A stretch of 64,000 nt of DNA from Achromobacter xylosoxidans (GCF_002192695.1 NZ_MTLG01000112.1:124001-188000); one strand, 5' to 3'; shown: positions 16,856 through 25,648, numbered from the stretch's first letter. Notes: generated from the letters alone by a model not told the origin. A program made the numbers and translations.

Positions 16856-17862
16856 AAGCCCTGTTGGTCAGGAACTTCGCGCCCGCCGGCGACCACCGTG
16901 TCGAAACCGTCGCCGACCCCGTGCCTGGCGCTGACGAGGTGTTGATCCAGGTTGCCGCGGCCGGCGTGAACTATCCGGACACGCTGGTGGTCTCGGGCAG
17001 GTACCAGATCCTGCCGCCCTTGCCGTTCGTGCCGGGCAAGGACGCCAGCGGCACCGTGCTGCGCACAGGACCGGGCGTCACCGGCTTCAAGCCCGGCGAT
17101 CGCGTGGTGGCGCACATGGAGCACGGCGCCTACGCCAGCCAGGCCGTCGCCCGCGCCGCCCACTGCCACCTGCTGCCCGACGGCGTCAGCCACGAAGACG
17201 CCGCCGCGATGGGGCTGGTGTTCCAGACCGCCTATCTGGCGCTGCTGGAACGCGGTGGCTTCAGCGCCGGCGAAACCGTGCTGGTCAACGGCGCAGCCGG
17301 TGGCGTCGGCGGCGCCGCGGTGCAACTGGTCAAGGCCCTGGGCGGCATCGCCCTGGCCGGCGTCAACACGCCGCAACAGGCGCAGGCGGCCCGCGAGATG
17401 GGGGCCGACCACGTGATCGATCTGTCGGCGGCAAACCTGCGCGACAGTCTGCGCGATCAGGTCTGGGCGGCAACCGATGGCCGTGGCGCCGACATCGTGC
17501 TCGATCCCCTGGGCGACGAGGTCTTCGCGGCTTCGCTGCGCGCCCTGGCCTGGTGCGGCAGGCTGGTGGTGATCGGCTTCGCGGCGGGCCAGATCCCGAC
17601 GCTGAAGGCGAACTATCTGCTGCTCAAGAACATCAGCGTCATCGGCCTGCAATGGAGCGACTACCGCGACCGCCAGCCCGAGAAGATCGCGCAGGCGCAG
17701 GCGCGGCTGCTGCGCATGCGCGAACAAGGACTGATCCGTCCCAGGCTGGCCGCCAGCCTGCCGCTGGAAGAGGTGGCCATCGCCCTGCACGCTCTGGAGC
17801 AAGGCCGCGCCACCGGCAAGTACGTCGTCCATATGGAATCCCCCGTGCATCGCCCAACCTGA
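16852..17862 (+). CDS. Zinc-independent MDR oxidoreductase (quinone reductase/enoyl reductase family)
   Basis: A 336-aa medium-chain dehydrogenase/reductase without structural zinc cysteines. It has the GroES-like N-terminal domain (AAAGVNYPDTLVVSGRYQ), then the cofactor motif VLVNGAAGGVGGAAVQLVKA and a C-terminus typical of NADPH:quinone oxidoreductases. ATG overlaps the previous stop (ATGA) and GGAGG lies upstream, so it belongs to the operon. It may reduce an enone or an unsaturated acyl-CoA intermediate using NADPH. Substrate is unknown. Confidence 0.85.
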   Translation: MKALLVRNFAPAGDHRVETVADPVPGADEVLIQVAAAGVNYPDTLVVSGRYQILPPLPFVPGKDASGTVLRTGPGVTGFKPGDRVVAHMEHGAYASQAVARAAHCHLLPDGVSHEDAAAMGLVFQTAYLALLERGGFSAGETVLVNGAAGGVGGAAVQLVKALGGIALAGVNTPQQAQAAREMGADHVIDLSAANLRDSLRDQVWAATDGRGADIVLDPLGDEVFAASLRALAWCGRLVVIGFAAGQIPTLKANYLLLKNISVIGLQWSDYRDRQPEKIAQAQARLLRMREQGLIRPRLAASLPLEEVAIALHALEQGRATGKYVVHMESPVHRPT

Positions 17863-17880
17863 GAAGGCAGGACATATCCC

Positions 17881-19095
17881 ATGAAACAGACAACCGTAGT
17901 CATGGCCGCGCTGCTAGGCGGTTCGCTGTACGCATTCCCTGGCCACGCACAGGGCGTCGCCCCATTTCGCCTCGGCGCCATCGTCGACATGACCGGCGTG
18001 TATTCGGCGCACGGCGGCCCCGGCATGGTCACCGCGGTCAAGATGGCGGCCGAGGACTTCGGCGGCAAGGTACTGGACCGCCCCATCGAAGTCCTGTCCG
18101 CGGACTACCAGAACAAGGTCGACATCGCAGCCACGCGCGCGCGCCAGTGGTATGACCGCGACGGCGTCAGCGCCATCATCGAATCCACCGACTCCGCATC
18201 GGCCCTGGCCCTGCAAACCCTGGGCAAGGAAAAGAAGCGCATCACGCTGTTCGCCGGCTCGGCCTCGTCCAACCTGACCAACGCGGCGTGCTCGCCCTAT
18301 GGCGTGCACTATGTCTACGACACCTACGTCCTGGCCAACGGCACGGGCCGCGCCGTGACCCGCGCCGGCGGCGACAGCTGGTTCTTTATCACGGCGGACT
18401 ATGCCTTCGGCCATTCGCTGGAGCGCGACACCGGCAATGTCATCAAGGCGAACGGCGGCAAGATCCTGGGCAATGTGCGCGCGCCGCTGTCCAGCCCCGA
18501 TTTCGCTTCCTACCTGCTGCAGGCCCAGGCCAGCAAGGCCAAGGTGATAGGCCTGGCCAACGCCGGCACGGACACCCAGAACGCGGTGCGCCAGGCTTCG
18601 GAATTCGGCATCACGCAAAGCGGCCAGAAACTGGCCACCCTGCTGGTCTTCCTGCACGACATCAAGGGCCTGGGCCTGCAGGCCGCGCAAGGCTTGCAGT
18701 TCACCACCGGCTTCTACTGGGACCGCAACGCGGAAACCCGCGCCTGGTCACAGCGCTATTTCGAACGCCAGAAATCCATGCCGTCCATGGTGCAGGCCGG
18801 CGCCTACTCGGCCACCCTGCATTACCTGCAGGCCGTGCAGGCCGCCGGCACCGACGACGCCGATGCCGTGGCGGCCAAGATGAAGGAAATGCCGATCAAT
18901 GATTTCTACGCCAGGAACGGCCGCATCCGCGCCGATGGCCGGATGGTCTACGACATGTACCTGGCGCAGGTGAAGACCCCGGCGGAGTCCAAGGGCGAAT
19001 GGGATCTGCTGAAAATCCTGGACACCATTCCAGGGGACGAGGCCTACCGTCCCTTGTCGCAAAGCGAGTGCCCGCTGGTCAAGCCAGCGGGCTGA
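17881..19095 (+). CDS. Periplasmic substrate-binding protein, LIV/HAAT type
   Basis: A 404-aa type I periplasmic binding protein (Peripla_BP_6) with a cleavable signal peptide ending near GHAQG (residues ~20-25). The mature start is APFRLGAIVDMTGVYS. Relatives bind amino acids, aromatic acids or acyl compounds for ABC uptake. No permease or ATPase lies in this operon. The only complete LIV-type transporter in the window is at 39963-43330, so this receptor may dock there or act alone. It is the last gene of the operon, followed by a strong hairpin. Confidence 0.87.
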   Translation: MKQTTVVMAALLGGSLYAFPGHAQGVAPFRLGAIVDMTGVYSAHGGPGMVTAVKMAAEDFGGKVLDRPIEVLSADYQNKVDIAATRARQWYDRDGVSAIIESTDSASALALQTLGKEKKRITLFAGSASSNLTNAACSPYGVHYVYDTYVLANGTGRAVTRAGGDSWFFITADYAFGHSLERDTGNVIKANGGKILGNVRAPLSSPDFASYLLQAQASKAKVIGLANAGTDTQNAVRQASEFGITQSGQKLATLLVFLHDIKGLGLQAAQGLQFTTGFYWDRNAETRAWSQRYFERQKSMPSMVQAGAYSATLHYLQAVQAAGTDDADAVAAKMKEMPINDFYARNGRIRADGRMVYDMYLAQVKTPAESKGEWDLLKILDTIPGDEAYRPLSQSECPLVKPAG

Positions 19096-19102
19096 ACGGG
19101 CA

Positions 19103-19129
19103 GCGGGCGGCGGCCGGCCTGCCGCCCGC
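19103..19129. terminator. GC-rich hairpin between convergent genes
   Basis: GCGGGCGGC (19103-19111) and GCCGCCCGC (19121-19129) form a perfect 9-bp stem with a 9-nt loop. It lies between the convergent binding-protein gene and the SDR gene. No U-tract follows on either strand, so termination efficiency is uncertain. Confidence 0.5.
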
Positions 19130-19133
19130 GCAC

Positions 19134-19913
19134 TCAGGCCGCCACGTACTTGAGCCAGCGGCCGCCATCCACCACCATGTTCTCGCCGGTGATGTAGGCG
19201 CCCAGGTCCGACGCCAGATAGACGGCGGCATTGGCGATATCGGACTTGTTGCCGAACCGGCCCAGGGCTGTCTTCTTGCGCTCCAGTTCCTCGCGGCCGG
19301 TCTCCTGATACAGGCGGCGCACCCCTTCCGTGTCGCCTATGGGCCCAGGCGAAATGGTGTTGACGCGGATGTTGTCGCCGCCCCACTCCACCGCCAGCGC
19401 GCGCGACAGGGAAATGATCCCGGCCTTGGCCGCGCCGGCGTGCGCGGCGCCCGGCCAGCCGCTCAGGCCGAGCATGGTGGCGATGCTGATGATGCAGCCG
19501 CCATCGCGGGCCGCCTTCAGATGCTTGTAGGCGGCATGACAGCCATAGAACGTGCCGTTCAGATCGATGTCTATGACCGTCTTCCAGCCATTGGGCGACA
19601 GTTCGGCGGTCGGGCAATGGAAGTTTCCGGCGGCGTTGTTCACCAGAATGTCCAGCGCGCCGTAGCGCTCGACCGCGGTTTCTATGGCGGCCTGGATCTG
19701 CTCGTAGACTCTGACGTCGGTTTGCACGGCCAGGATCTCCAGGCCCTGCGCCGCCAGCGACGCCACGGCGCCGTCCAGCCGCTCCTGGTTGCGGCTCGCC
19801 ACCACCACCTTGGCGCCCAGGCGCGCATAGGCCGTGGCGATCTCCAGCCCTATGCCGCCCGCGCCTCCCGTTATCAACGCCACCTTTCCTTTCAGCACAT
19901 CTGCAGCAAACAT
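19134..19913 (-). CDS. SDR of the 2,4-dienoyl-CoA reductase type
   Basis: A 259-aa protein with TGGAGGIG and the block NNAAGNFHCPTAELSPNGWKT, which is characteristic of 2,4-dienoyl-CoA reductases of the SDR class. The usual Tyr-x3-Lys is replaced by AGAAKAG, also normal in that class, where Lys is kept and the Tyr lies elsewhere. Such enzymes reduce conjugated dienoyl-CoA with NADPH during oxidation of unsaturated acids. Start 19913 has AGGAGA upstream. It is the second gene of a minus-strand unit led by the Bug receptor at 19954-20937, driven by the sigma-54 promoter at 20992. Confidence 0.82.
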   Translation of the reverse strand: MFAADVLKGKVALITGGAGGIGLEIATAYARLGAKVVVASRNQERLDGAVASLAAQGLEILAVQTDVRVYEQIQAAIETAVERYGALDILVNNAAGNFHCPTAELSPNGWKTVIDIDLNGTFYGCHAAYKHLKAARDGGCIISIATMLGLSGWPGAAHAGAAKAGIISLSRALAVEWGGDNIRVNTISPGPIGDTEGVRRLYQETGREELERKKTALGRFGNKSDIANAAVYLASDLGAYITGENMVVDGGRWLKYVAA

Positions 19914-19953
19914 CGCTTTCTCCTGTTTCACTTGTGTTCCCGGCGCGAGCGGC

Positions 19954-20937
19954 CTAGTTGATCTTGATTCCCGATTCCTCGATGAGCTTCTTCCACTTGG
20001 GACGCTCCGCTTCCATGAAGGCGGCAAACTCTTCCGGAGTGGTGCTTTTCGGTATGCCGCTCATCCCCTCGACCCGCGCGCGGAAGTCCGGCGACGCCAC
20101 GACCCGGGCGATGGTCTGGCTCAACTTGTCGACGATGGGCTTGGGCGTACCCGCGGGGACCACCACGCCGTACCAGGCGGTCAGGTCGTAGCCGGGCAAG
20201 CCGGATTCAGCCACCGTCGGCATGTCCGGCATGGACGGGACCCGGTCCAGGGACGTCACCGCCAATCCCCTGAGCATGCCGCCGTCGACGAAGCGCTTGG
20301 CGGCGAAGATGCTGCCGAACACGATGGGCACCTGTCCGCCGACGACGTCCGGCATCGACGCGCCATCCCCCTTGTAGGGAATGTGCGTCATCTGCACGCC
20401 CGCCATGGACTTCATCAGTTCGCCCGCAAAGTGGGTGCTGGTGCCGTCCCCGCCCGATGCGAAGCTGTACTTGTCGGGGTTGGCCTTCAGCAGCGCGATC
20501 AGCTCCTTGATGGTCTTTGCCGGCACGCTGGGATGCACGGCGACCATATTGGGCAGATAGGCCACGAAGGAGACAGGATCCAGGTCCTTCTTCGGATCGA
20601 AGCCCAGGTTCTTGAACATCATCTGATTGGCCACCAGCGGGCCATTGGTGACCAGCAGCACCGCGTAGCCGTCGGGGGCCATGCGCGCGAATTGGGCCGT
20701 GCCTACGTTCCCGCCCACTCCCGGCTTGTTTTCCACGATCACTTTCTGGCCCAGCTGTTCCGTCATCGCCTCGGCCAGGCTGCGCGCCAACGTGTCGGTC
20801 GGCCCGCCCGCCGCGAACGGCACGATCATCCTGATTGGCTTGCTCGGATATTCGGCGGCCCCAGCGCTGGTCGCGGTAAGCGCTGCCAACGCGATCGTGG
20901 CCACTCGGGTGGCCATCTTATTGATTGCATGGTTCAT
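19954..20937 (-). CDS. Bug/TctC-family periplasmic receptor
   Basis: A 327-aa protein with a signal peptide to about residue 25 (ALTATSAGAAEYPSKP). The Bug signature YPSKPIRMIVPFAAGGPTDTLAR comes next, then VIVENKPGVGGNVG and the HIPYKGDG motif. These proteins bind carboxylates in the periplasm. It starts at 20937 with AGGAGC upstream and leads a two-gene unit with the dienoyl-CoA reductase. No TctA/TctB membrane genes are nearby. Ligand unknown; the shared sigma-54 control suggests it recognises the pathway substrate. Confidence 0.88.
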   Translation of the reverse strand: MNHAINKMATRVATIALAALTATSAGAAEYPSKPIRMIVPFAAGGPTDTLARSLAEAMTEQLGQKVIVENKPGVGGNVGTAQFARMAPDGYAVLLVTNGPLVANQMMFKNLGFDPKKDLDPVSFVAYLPNMVAVHPSVPAKTIKELIALLKANPDKYSFASGGDGTSTHFAGELMKSMAGVQMTHIPYKGDGASMPDVVGGQVPIVFGSIFAAKRFVDGGMLRGLAVTSLDRVPSMPDMPTVAESGLPGYDLTAWYGVVVPAGTPKPIVDKLSQTIARVVASPDFRARVEGMSGIPKSTTPEEFAAFMEAERPKWKKLIEESGIKIN

Positions 20938-20991
20938 GTCTGCTCCTGACTTCCTGGTTGAAAATCCACGTCTGCATCCTTCCTGGTCAAA

Positions 20992-21007
20992 CGCAAATTC
21001 CATGCCA
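20992..21007 (-). promoter_or_regulatory. Sigma-54 promoter of Bug-dienoyl-CoA reductase unit
   Basis: On the minus strand the sequence is TGGCATGGAATTTGCG, with GG and GC at the required 12-nt separation. The predicted start is near 20981. It is divergent from the promoter at 21152, and both can use the element at 21092-21110. Confidence 0.78.
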
Positions 21008-21091
21008 GGCCCGGTCTCGCTGCGCACCGTCCAGCAACGCAACACCGCGGCCGCCAGCCAGCCGCCGGCCTTGCCTCCTGGGTGAACACAT

Positions 21092-21110
21092 ATGCGTACT
21101 ATGAGGACAC
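21092..21110 (+). promoter_or_regulatory. Putative upstream activating element 2 (shared)
   Basis: ATGCGTACTATGAGGACAC lies between two divergent sigma-54 promoters, centred 51 bp from the plus promoter (21152) and 94 bp from the minus promoter (21007). The right half GAGGACAC equals that of element 1; the left half is the weakest of the set. Confidence 0.5.
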
Positions 21111-21151
21111 TCGTGGCGCGGCAGGACCTGCATCCGCGGCGCAAGCCCCCG

Positions 21152-21167
21152 TGGTACGGGTTTTGCT
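21152..21167 (+). promoter_or_regulatory. Sigma-54 promoter of CoA-transferase 21229-22407
   Basis: TGGTACGGGTTTTGCT differs from consensus by one base in the -24 element (T for C). The predicted start is near 21178, giving a leader of about 50 nt. Confidence 0.75.
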
Positions 21168-21228
21168 TCATACCCAAACACATCCGGGAAAGCCCGGACA
21201 CGCCAGACTTGCTCAGGAGCCCCACCCC

Positions 21229-22407
21229 ATGCCCGCCTCGCCCGATAAGCCCTACGCCGGATTGCGCGTCCTGGATCTCAGCCAGGGAGTCGCCGGACCT
21301 TACTGCGCCATGCTCCTGCTGGAACAAGGCGCCGAGGTCATCAAAGCGGAATCGCCAGCCGGCGACTGGAGCCGCGCCATCGGCCATCAGACCGAAGGCA
21401 TGAGCGCGCTTGCCATTGCCTACAACCTGGGCAAGCGTTCGATCTGCGTCGACGCCCAGACCGAGGCCGGCCGCGACCTCCTGCGCCAGCTGGCGTTGCG
21501 TGCCGACGTCGTCATAGAGAGCTTCCGCCCCGGCGTCATGGAGCGTCTGGGCCTGTCATACGCCGAACTCTCGAAAGCCAGGCCCGATCAGGTGTATGTC
21601 TCGGTGTCCGCCTTCGGTCCGGACGGCCCCTATGCCGAACGGCCGGGATCGGATTCGACGCTGCAGGCCATGAGCGGCATGATGGTGGTCAACCGCGACG
21701 CGCGCGGCGCGCCGCGCAAGGTCGGCATCCTGCTGATCGACGTGACGACGGGCATCTATGCGGCGCAGGCCACGGGCGCCGCGCTGTACCGCCGCGCCGT
21801 GCGGGGCCAAGGCTCGCGGGTGCAGGTCTCCCTGCTGGAAGCCGCGGCCGCGGTGCAAAGCGGCGCCATCATCGACGAAGCCCTCAACGCCGGACGCGCC
21901 GTGCAGGCGCTGAGCGTGCCGGCTGGCACCTTCGAGACCGAGGACGGGCATATCAACGTCACCTCGCTGCACGACCGGATGTTCGCCGGCCTGTGCCAGG
22001 CCATAGGACGGAACGACTGGCTCGCCGACCCGCGGCTGAGCACGGCGACCGGGCGTTACGCGCACGGCGAGGAGATCAATTCAACGCTGACACGGATCTT
22101 CCGCGCCAAGCCGACGGCGCATTGGGTCGAGCGCCTGAACCGGCATGGCGTGGTCTGCGGAAAAGTCTCCGACTACGCCGGCTTCCTGGCCGACGCACAG
22201 GTTGAGCAACAGCGGATATTCGCGCTGAGCGACCAAGGCGGCCCATGCCGCGTGCCGATCGCCCGGCTGCCGGGCACGGCGGCGCCGGGCAGCCAGGAAA
22301 AGCGCTCGCCGCGGCGCGGCGAGCACACCCGGCAAATCCTGGGTGAACTCGGTCTGGATGCCGCGCAGCAGCAGGAGCTGTTCAACGCCGGGGTCGTGCA
22401 GTCCTGA
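21229..22407 (+). CDS. CaiB/BaiF (family III) CoA-transferase
   Basis: A 392-aa protein with LRVLDLSQGVAGPYCAMLLLEQGA at the N-terminus and catalytic Asp142 in RPGSDSTLQAMSG. ATG 21229 has AGGAG 9 nt upstream and matches the family start; the frame is open further upstream to 21082. It is monocistronic, with its own sigma-54 promoter, and convergent with activator 2. It shares only the fold and catalytic block with the other four CaiB-family proteins here, so a different acid or CoA donor is likely. Confidence 0.87.
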   Translation: MPASPDKPYAGLRVLDLSQGVAGPYCAMLLLEQGAEVIKAESPAGDWSRAIGHQTEGMSALAIAYNLGKRSICVDAQTEAGRDLLRQLALRADVVIESFRPGVMERLGLSYAELSKARPDQVYVSVSAFGPDGPYAERPGSDSTLQAMSGMMVVNRDARGAPRKVGILLIDVTTGIYAAQATGAALYRRAVRGQGSRVQVSLLEAAAAVQSGAIIDEALNAGRAVQALSVPAGTFETEDGHINVTSLHDRMFAGLCQAIGRNDWLADPRLSTATGRYAHGEEINSTLTRIFRAKPTAHWVERLNRHGVVCGKVSDYAGFLADAQVEQQRIFALSDQGGPCRVPIARLPGTAAPGSQEKRSPRRGEHTRQILGELGLDAAQQQELFNAGVVQS

Positions 22408-22424
22408 CATCCCGGGGCCGGGAC

Positions 22425-24098
22425 TCAGCTCTCCTTGCCGCCTTCCATCAGGCGCAGCTGTTTGTACAGATAGGAGCGGGAGATTCCCAGTTCCTCGGCG
22501 ACCCGCTTCTTGTTGCCGCCGGTGCGCTCCATGGCGTCCGCGATCAGCTCCATTTCGACGCGCTGCTTCGCTTCCCACATGTCGAAGCGGCCCGAGCCCG
22601 CGGTCGCCTGCAAGGGGCGGTACTCCTTCTCGGCCCCGATGCCGCCCGGATGCTCCAGACCGCCGAAGCTCTCCAGCGTCAGGCGGCTGCCGTCGCTGAA
22701 TATCGCCGCCCGCTCCACCGCGTGCTGCAGCTGGCGCACATTGCCCGGCCAGCTGCGCGATTGCAGGTACTGGATGACATGGTCGTCGATGGACTTCCTG
22801 GCCACGCCCTGGCGCTTGGCGAAGGCGGCCAGGAAGGTATCGGCCAGCTCGGGAATATCCTCGGGCCTGTCCCGTAGCGAGGGCAGGTAGAGCGTCACGG
22901 CGCTGATGCGGTAGAACAGGTCCAGGCGGAACGTATTGTCCGCAACCATCTTCTGGAAGTCCCGATGGCTGGCCGAGATCAGACGGAAATCCGAGTGCAG
23001 CAGACGTTCACCGCCCACGCGCTGGAACGTGCCATCCTGCAGCACGCGCAGCAATTTCACCTGCATTTCCATCGGCATGTCGCCGATCTCATCGAGGAAC
23101 AGGCTGCTGGTATCGGAAAGCTCGAACTTACCCTTGCGGCCGCGCTTGTCGGCGCCGGTGAACGCGCCGCCTTCATAGCCGAACAGCTCGCTTTCCACCA
23201 GGCTGATGGGCATCGCGGCCGCATTGATCAGGGTCAGCGGCTTGTCGCCACGCGGGCTGAGCATGTGCAGCGCGTGCGCCACCAGCTCCTTGCCCGTTCC
23301 GCTTTCCCCCACCAGCAACACCGGCACGTCCAGCGGCGCGACCCGCAGAATGTCTTCCTTGAGCTGCCGGATGGCCTTGCTGCTGCCCACGATCTGATCC
23401 AGCCCGTAGGAACGGTTGCGTATGCCGGAGAGTTCGCGCTTATAGAAATCGCGCTCCTGCCGCACGCGGGCGAGCTCGTTGGAGATGTCCTGGATCGCTT
23501 GCGGAATCGCCTGCGGGCCCTTGAACATGACCTGGCCGATCGCCGCCACCAGCTTCTTGTCGCGGTCGAAGATCGGGATGCGCGAAACGATGCGGGTGAC
23601 GCCCTTGGCCTCATGGGCCTCGCCGATCTGCGGCTTGCCTGTGACGACCACTTCCTGCAAGCGGGTGTTCTCGATCACATCGCTGACCGGCCGGCCGATG
23701 GCGTCGCCGCGCTTCAAGCCGATCGAACGTTCGTGGATCGGGCTCATGTAAAGCAGATTGCCCGCCGCGTCGACGACGTTCATGGCCTCATAGGGATTGG
23801 TGATGAAGTACCGGAAGATATCCGCGGCGCAATCGACGGTGGCAATGAACTCCGTCAGCTCATCCCCGCCCGTGGAGAAGATCAGGAAACACGCGCCCTG
23901 CTCGCAAACCAGCGCAGCGACACTGTGAGCGGGCTCGATGCCAGGCAGGGCGAACAGGCGTTTGACCGGGGTGCTGGAACGATCGGCCCACAGGCGGGAG
24001 AGCATCCGCGCAATCACTTCCTCCGTGCCCAAACCCGAAGAAAATTTAATCTGGCCGCCCTCGTCCAGGACAAGTATCCCTTCGGTGTCTCTTACCAT
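22425..24098 (-). CDS. Sigma-54-dependent activator 2 (paralogue of activator 1)
   Basis: A 557-aa enhancer-binding protein collinear with activator 1: N-terminal region (ILVLDEGGQIKFSSG), PAS (AMNVVDAAGNLLYMSPIHE), AAA+ with Walker A GESGTGKE, the loop GGAFTGADKRG and Walker B SSLFLDEIGD. A Fis-type HTH (NKKRVAEELGISRSYLYK) follows. The recognition helix is nearly identical to activator 1, predicting the same DNA site. The sensor halves are clearly divergent, so the two may answer to different ligands. Start 24098 (AGAGGA close upstream) was chosen by alignment; ATG 24143 lacks a ribosome site. It diverges from the CoA-transferase at 24414. Confidence 0.9.
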   Translation of the reverse strand: MVRDTEGILVLDEGGQIKFSSGLGTEEVIARMLSRLWADRSSTPVKRLFALPGIEPAHSVAALVCEQGACFLIFSTGGDELTEFIATVDCAADIFRYFITNPYEAMNVVDAAGNLLYMSPIHERSIGLKRGDAIGRPVSDVIENTRLQEVVVTGKPQIGEAHEAKGVTRIVSRIPIFDRDKKLVAAIGQVMFKGPQAIPQAIQDISNELARVRQERDFYKRELSGIRNRSYGLDQIVGSSKAIRQLKEDILRVAPLDVPVLLVGESGTGKELVAHALHMLSPRGDKPLTLINAAAMPISLVESELFGYEGGAFTGADKRGRKGKFELSDTSSLFLDEIGDMPMEMQVKLLRVLQDGTFQRVGGERLLHSDFRLISASHRDFQKMVADNTFRLDLFYRISAVTLYLPSLRDRPEDIPELADTFLAAFAKRQGVARKSIDDHVIQYLQSRSWPGNVRQLQHAVERAAIFSDGSRLTLESFGGLEHPGGIGAEKEYRPLQATAGSGRFDMWEAKQRVEMELIADAMERTGGNKKRVAEELGISRSYLYKQLRLMEGGKES

Positions 24099-24157
24099 AT
24101 CCTCTCGCTCTGCATCTGCCTTCCGTGTCTTTCGTGGCGGCATGTTGGTGGCGACGA

Positions 24158-24176
24158 GTGTACTCCACGGCTGCAG
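24158..24176 (-). promoter_or_regulatory. Putative upstream activating element 3
   Basis: Read on the minus strand this is CTGCAGCCGTGGAGTACAC, with the right half GAGTACAC as in element 5. Its centre is 98 bp from the promoter at 24265, the one distance that does not fit the helical series. Confidence 0.45.
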
Positions 24177-24264
24177 CGCCGCAGGCCGCGCCGGCGCTAC
24201 ATCTTGCGGCCGATGCCCCGCCGCGCAAGGCGCTCCGCCGCCCCTGTCGCGGCGTGGCCCGCAA

Positions 24265-24280
24265 TGGCATGGAAATTGCT
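24265..24280 (+). promoter_or_regulatory. Sigma-54 promoter of CoA-transferase/DUF2889 unit
   Basis: TGGCATGGAAATTGCT has correct -24/-12 elements and spacing. The predicted start is near 24291, which leaves an untranslated leader of about 120 nt. The rest of the 24099-24413 gap holds only this promoter and the upstream element. Confidence 0.82.
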
Positions 24281-24413
24281 TGAAAGAAATGAATCAGGAA
24301 CGCATTTGATGCCATGCAGCAAACCCTGTCCTTCGATCGGGGCTGCGGGCGCACCAGCCGATTTCTGTGTAACGAAAAAACCAACGAACCATCAAGAAGC
24401 GTAGAGGAGTGTC

Positions 24414-25601
24414 ATGCCTGGTCCTTTGTCTCAAATCAAGATCGTCGACCTGACGTCAGTGGTAATGGGGCCTTATGCCACCCAGATCTTCGGCGACATG
24501 GGCGCGGACGTCATCAAGGTGGAAAGCCCCGACGGCGACATCATGCGCCACATGGGCGCAGGCCGTAGCCGGGCGATGGGGCCGATACACCTGTCGGTCA
24601 ACCGGAACAAGAAAAGCCTGATGCTGGACCTGCGCATCCCCGAGGCGCGCGCAGCGCTGCTGCGCGTGGTGGCCACGGCCGATGTCTTCGTCCATGCCAT
24701 GCGCCCGGCGGCCATCGAACGGCTAGGCCTGGGTTATGCGCAGATCAAGGAGATCAACCCTGGCATCGTCTACTGTGGCGCCTATGGCTTTGGCGAAGGC
24801 GGTCCCTATGCCGACGATCCTGCCTACGACGACATGATCCAGGGCGTGTCCGGCCTGTGCTCCGTCAATGCCCATCTGGCGGGAGAACCGCGTTTCACGC
24901 CCACCATCATCGGCGACAAGGTCGCCGGCCTGACCATCGCCTACAGCGTCCTGGCCGCGCTGTTCCACAAGCTGCGCACCGGCGAAGGGCAAAGCATCGA
25001 AGTGCCGATGTTCGAGTCCCTGGCCTCGTTCATGCTGATAGAACATCAATGGGAACGGGCTTTCGACCCGCAGAACGGCAAGGCAGGCTATCCGCGCGTG
25101 CTCAGCCAATTGCGCAAGCCGCACCGCACCAAGGACGGCTATCTCTGCGTGCTGCCCTACACCGACAAGAACTGGAAGGACTTCTTCCAACTGGTCGGCC
25201 GCGATGATCTGGCGAAGGATCCCCGCTACGACACGCCGAACCACCGCAGCCAGAACTACGAAACCCTGTACAAGATACTCGGCGAAATCATGACCGAGCG
25301 GACCTCCGCCGAATGGCTGAGCCAGCTGCGGCCGCTGAGCATTCCTGTCGCGCCGGTCAACAGCCTGGAGGACTTGTTCACGGACCCCCATCTGGCGGCG
25401 GTCGGCATGTTCGTGCAACAGGAACATCCGAGCGAAGGCGTGCTGACTCACGTCAGGCCGCCCGTCAAGTTCGGCAAGACTCCGAGCGAGGTGAAGCGCC
25501 TTGCGCCACGCCTGGGCGAGCACAGCCACGAGATTCTTGCCGCGGCCGGGCTATCCGACAGCGAGATCAGCGCACTGGCCGAAAGCGGCGCAACCCGCTA
25601 G
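24414..25601 (+). CDS. CaiB/BaiF (family III) CoA-transferase
   Basis: A 395-aa protein with SQIKIVDLTSVVMGPYATQIFGD at the N-terminus and catalytic Asp139 in PAYDDMIQGVSG. ATG 24414 has GAGGAG upstream. It leads a sigma-54-driven unit with the DUF2889 gene and stands divergent from activator 2, mirroring how the first CoA-transferase stands divergent from activator 1. It probably activates a carboxylate with CoA; donor and acceptor are unknown. Confidence 0.87.
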   Translation: MPGPLSQIKIVDLTSVVMGPYATQIFGDMGADVIKVESPDGDIMRHMGAGRSRAMGPIHLSVNRNKKSLMLDLRIPEARAALLRVVATADVFVHAMRPAAIERLGLGYAQIKEINPGIVYCGAYGFGEGGPYADDPAYDDMIQGVSGLCSVNAHLAGEPRFTPTIIGDKVAGLTIAYSVLAALFHKLRTGEGQSIEVPMFESLASFMLIEHQWERAFDPQNGKAGYPRVLSQLRKPHRTKDGYLCVLPYTDKNWKDFFQLVGRDDLAKDPRYDTPNHRSQNYETLYKILGEIMTERTSAEWLSQLRPLSIPVAPVNSLEDLFTDPHLAAVGMFVQQEHPSEGVLTHVRPPVKFGKTPSEVKRLAPRLGEHSHEILAAAGLSDSEISALAESGATR

Positions 25602-25621
25602 GCCCCTCCTTCCTTTTTGGC

Positions 25622-25648
25622 GGGACCGGGAGCCAGCTTCCCGGTCCC
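25622..25648 (+). terminator. Strong intra-operon stem-loop
   Basis: GGGACCGGGA (25622-25631) pairs perfectly with TCCCGGTCCC (25639-25648) across a 7-nt loop. It sits between the CoA-transferase stop and the DUF2889 start. No U-tract follows, so it may act as a partial terminator or mRNA-stabilising/processing element. Confidence 0.5.

Noticed and set aside
19134-19913. Loss of the Tyr-x3-Lys motif as evidence of a dead SDR
   Set aside because: 2,4-dienoyl-CoA reductases of the SDR class normally lack this exact spacing, and the rest of the sequence matches that class.
22405-22425. Short hairpin TCCCGGGGCCGGGA between convergent genes as a terminator
   Set aside because: The loop would be only 2-4 nt, the stem is short and there is no U-tract.
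24158-24176. Treating element 3 as helically phased with its promoter
   Set aside because: Its 98-bp distance is about half a turn off the 51-62-72-83-94 series. I kept the element but do not count it as support for phasing.
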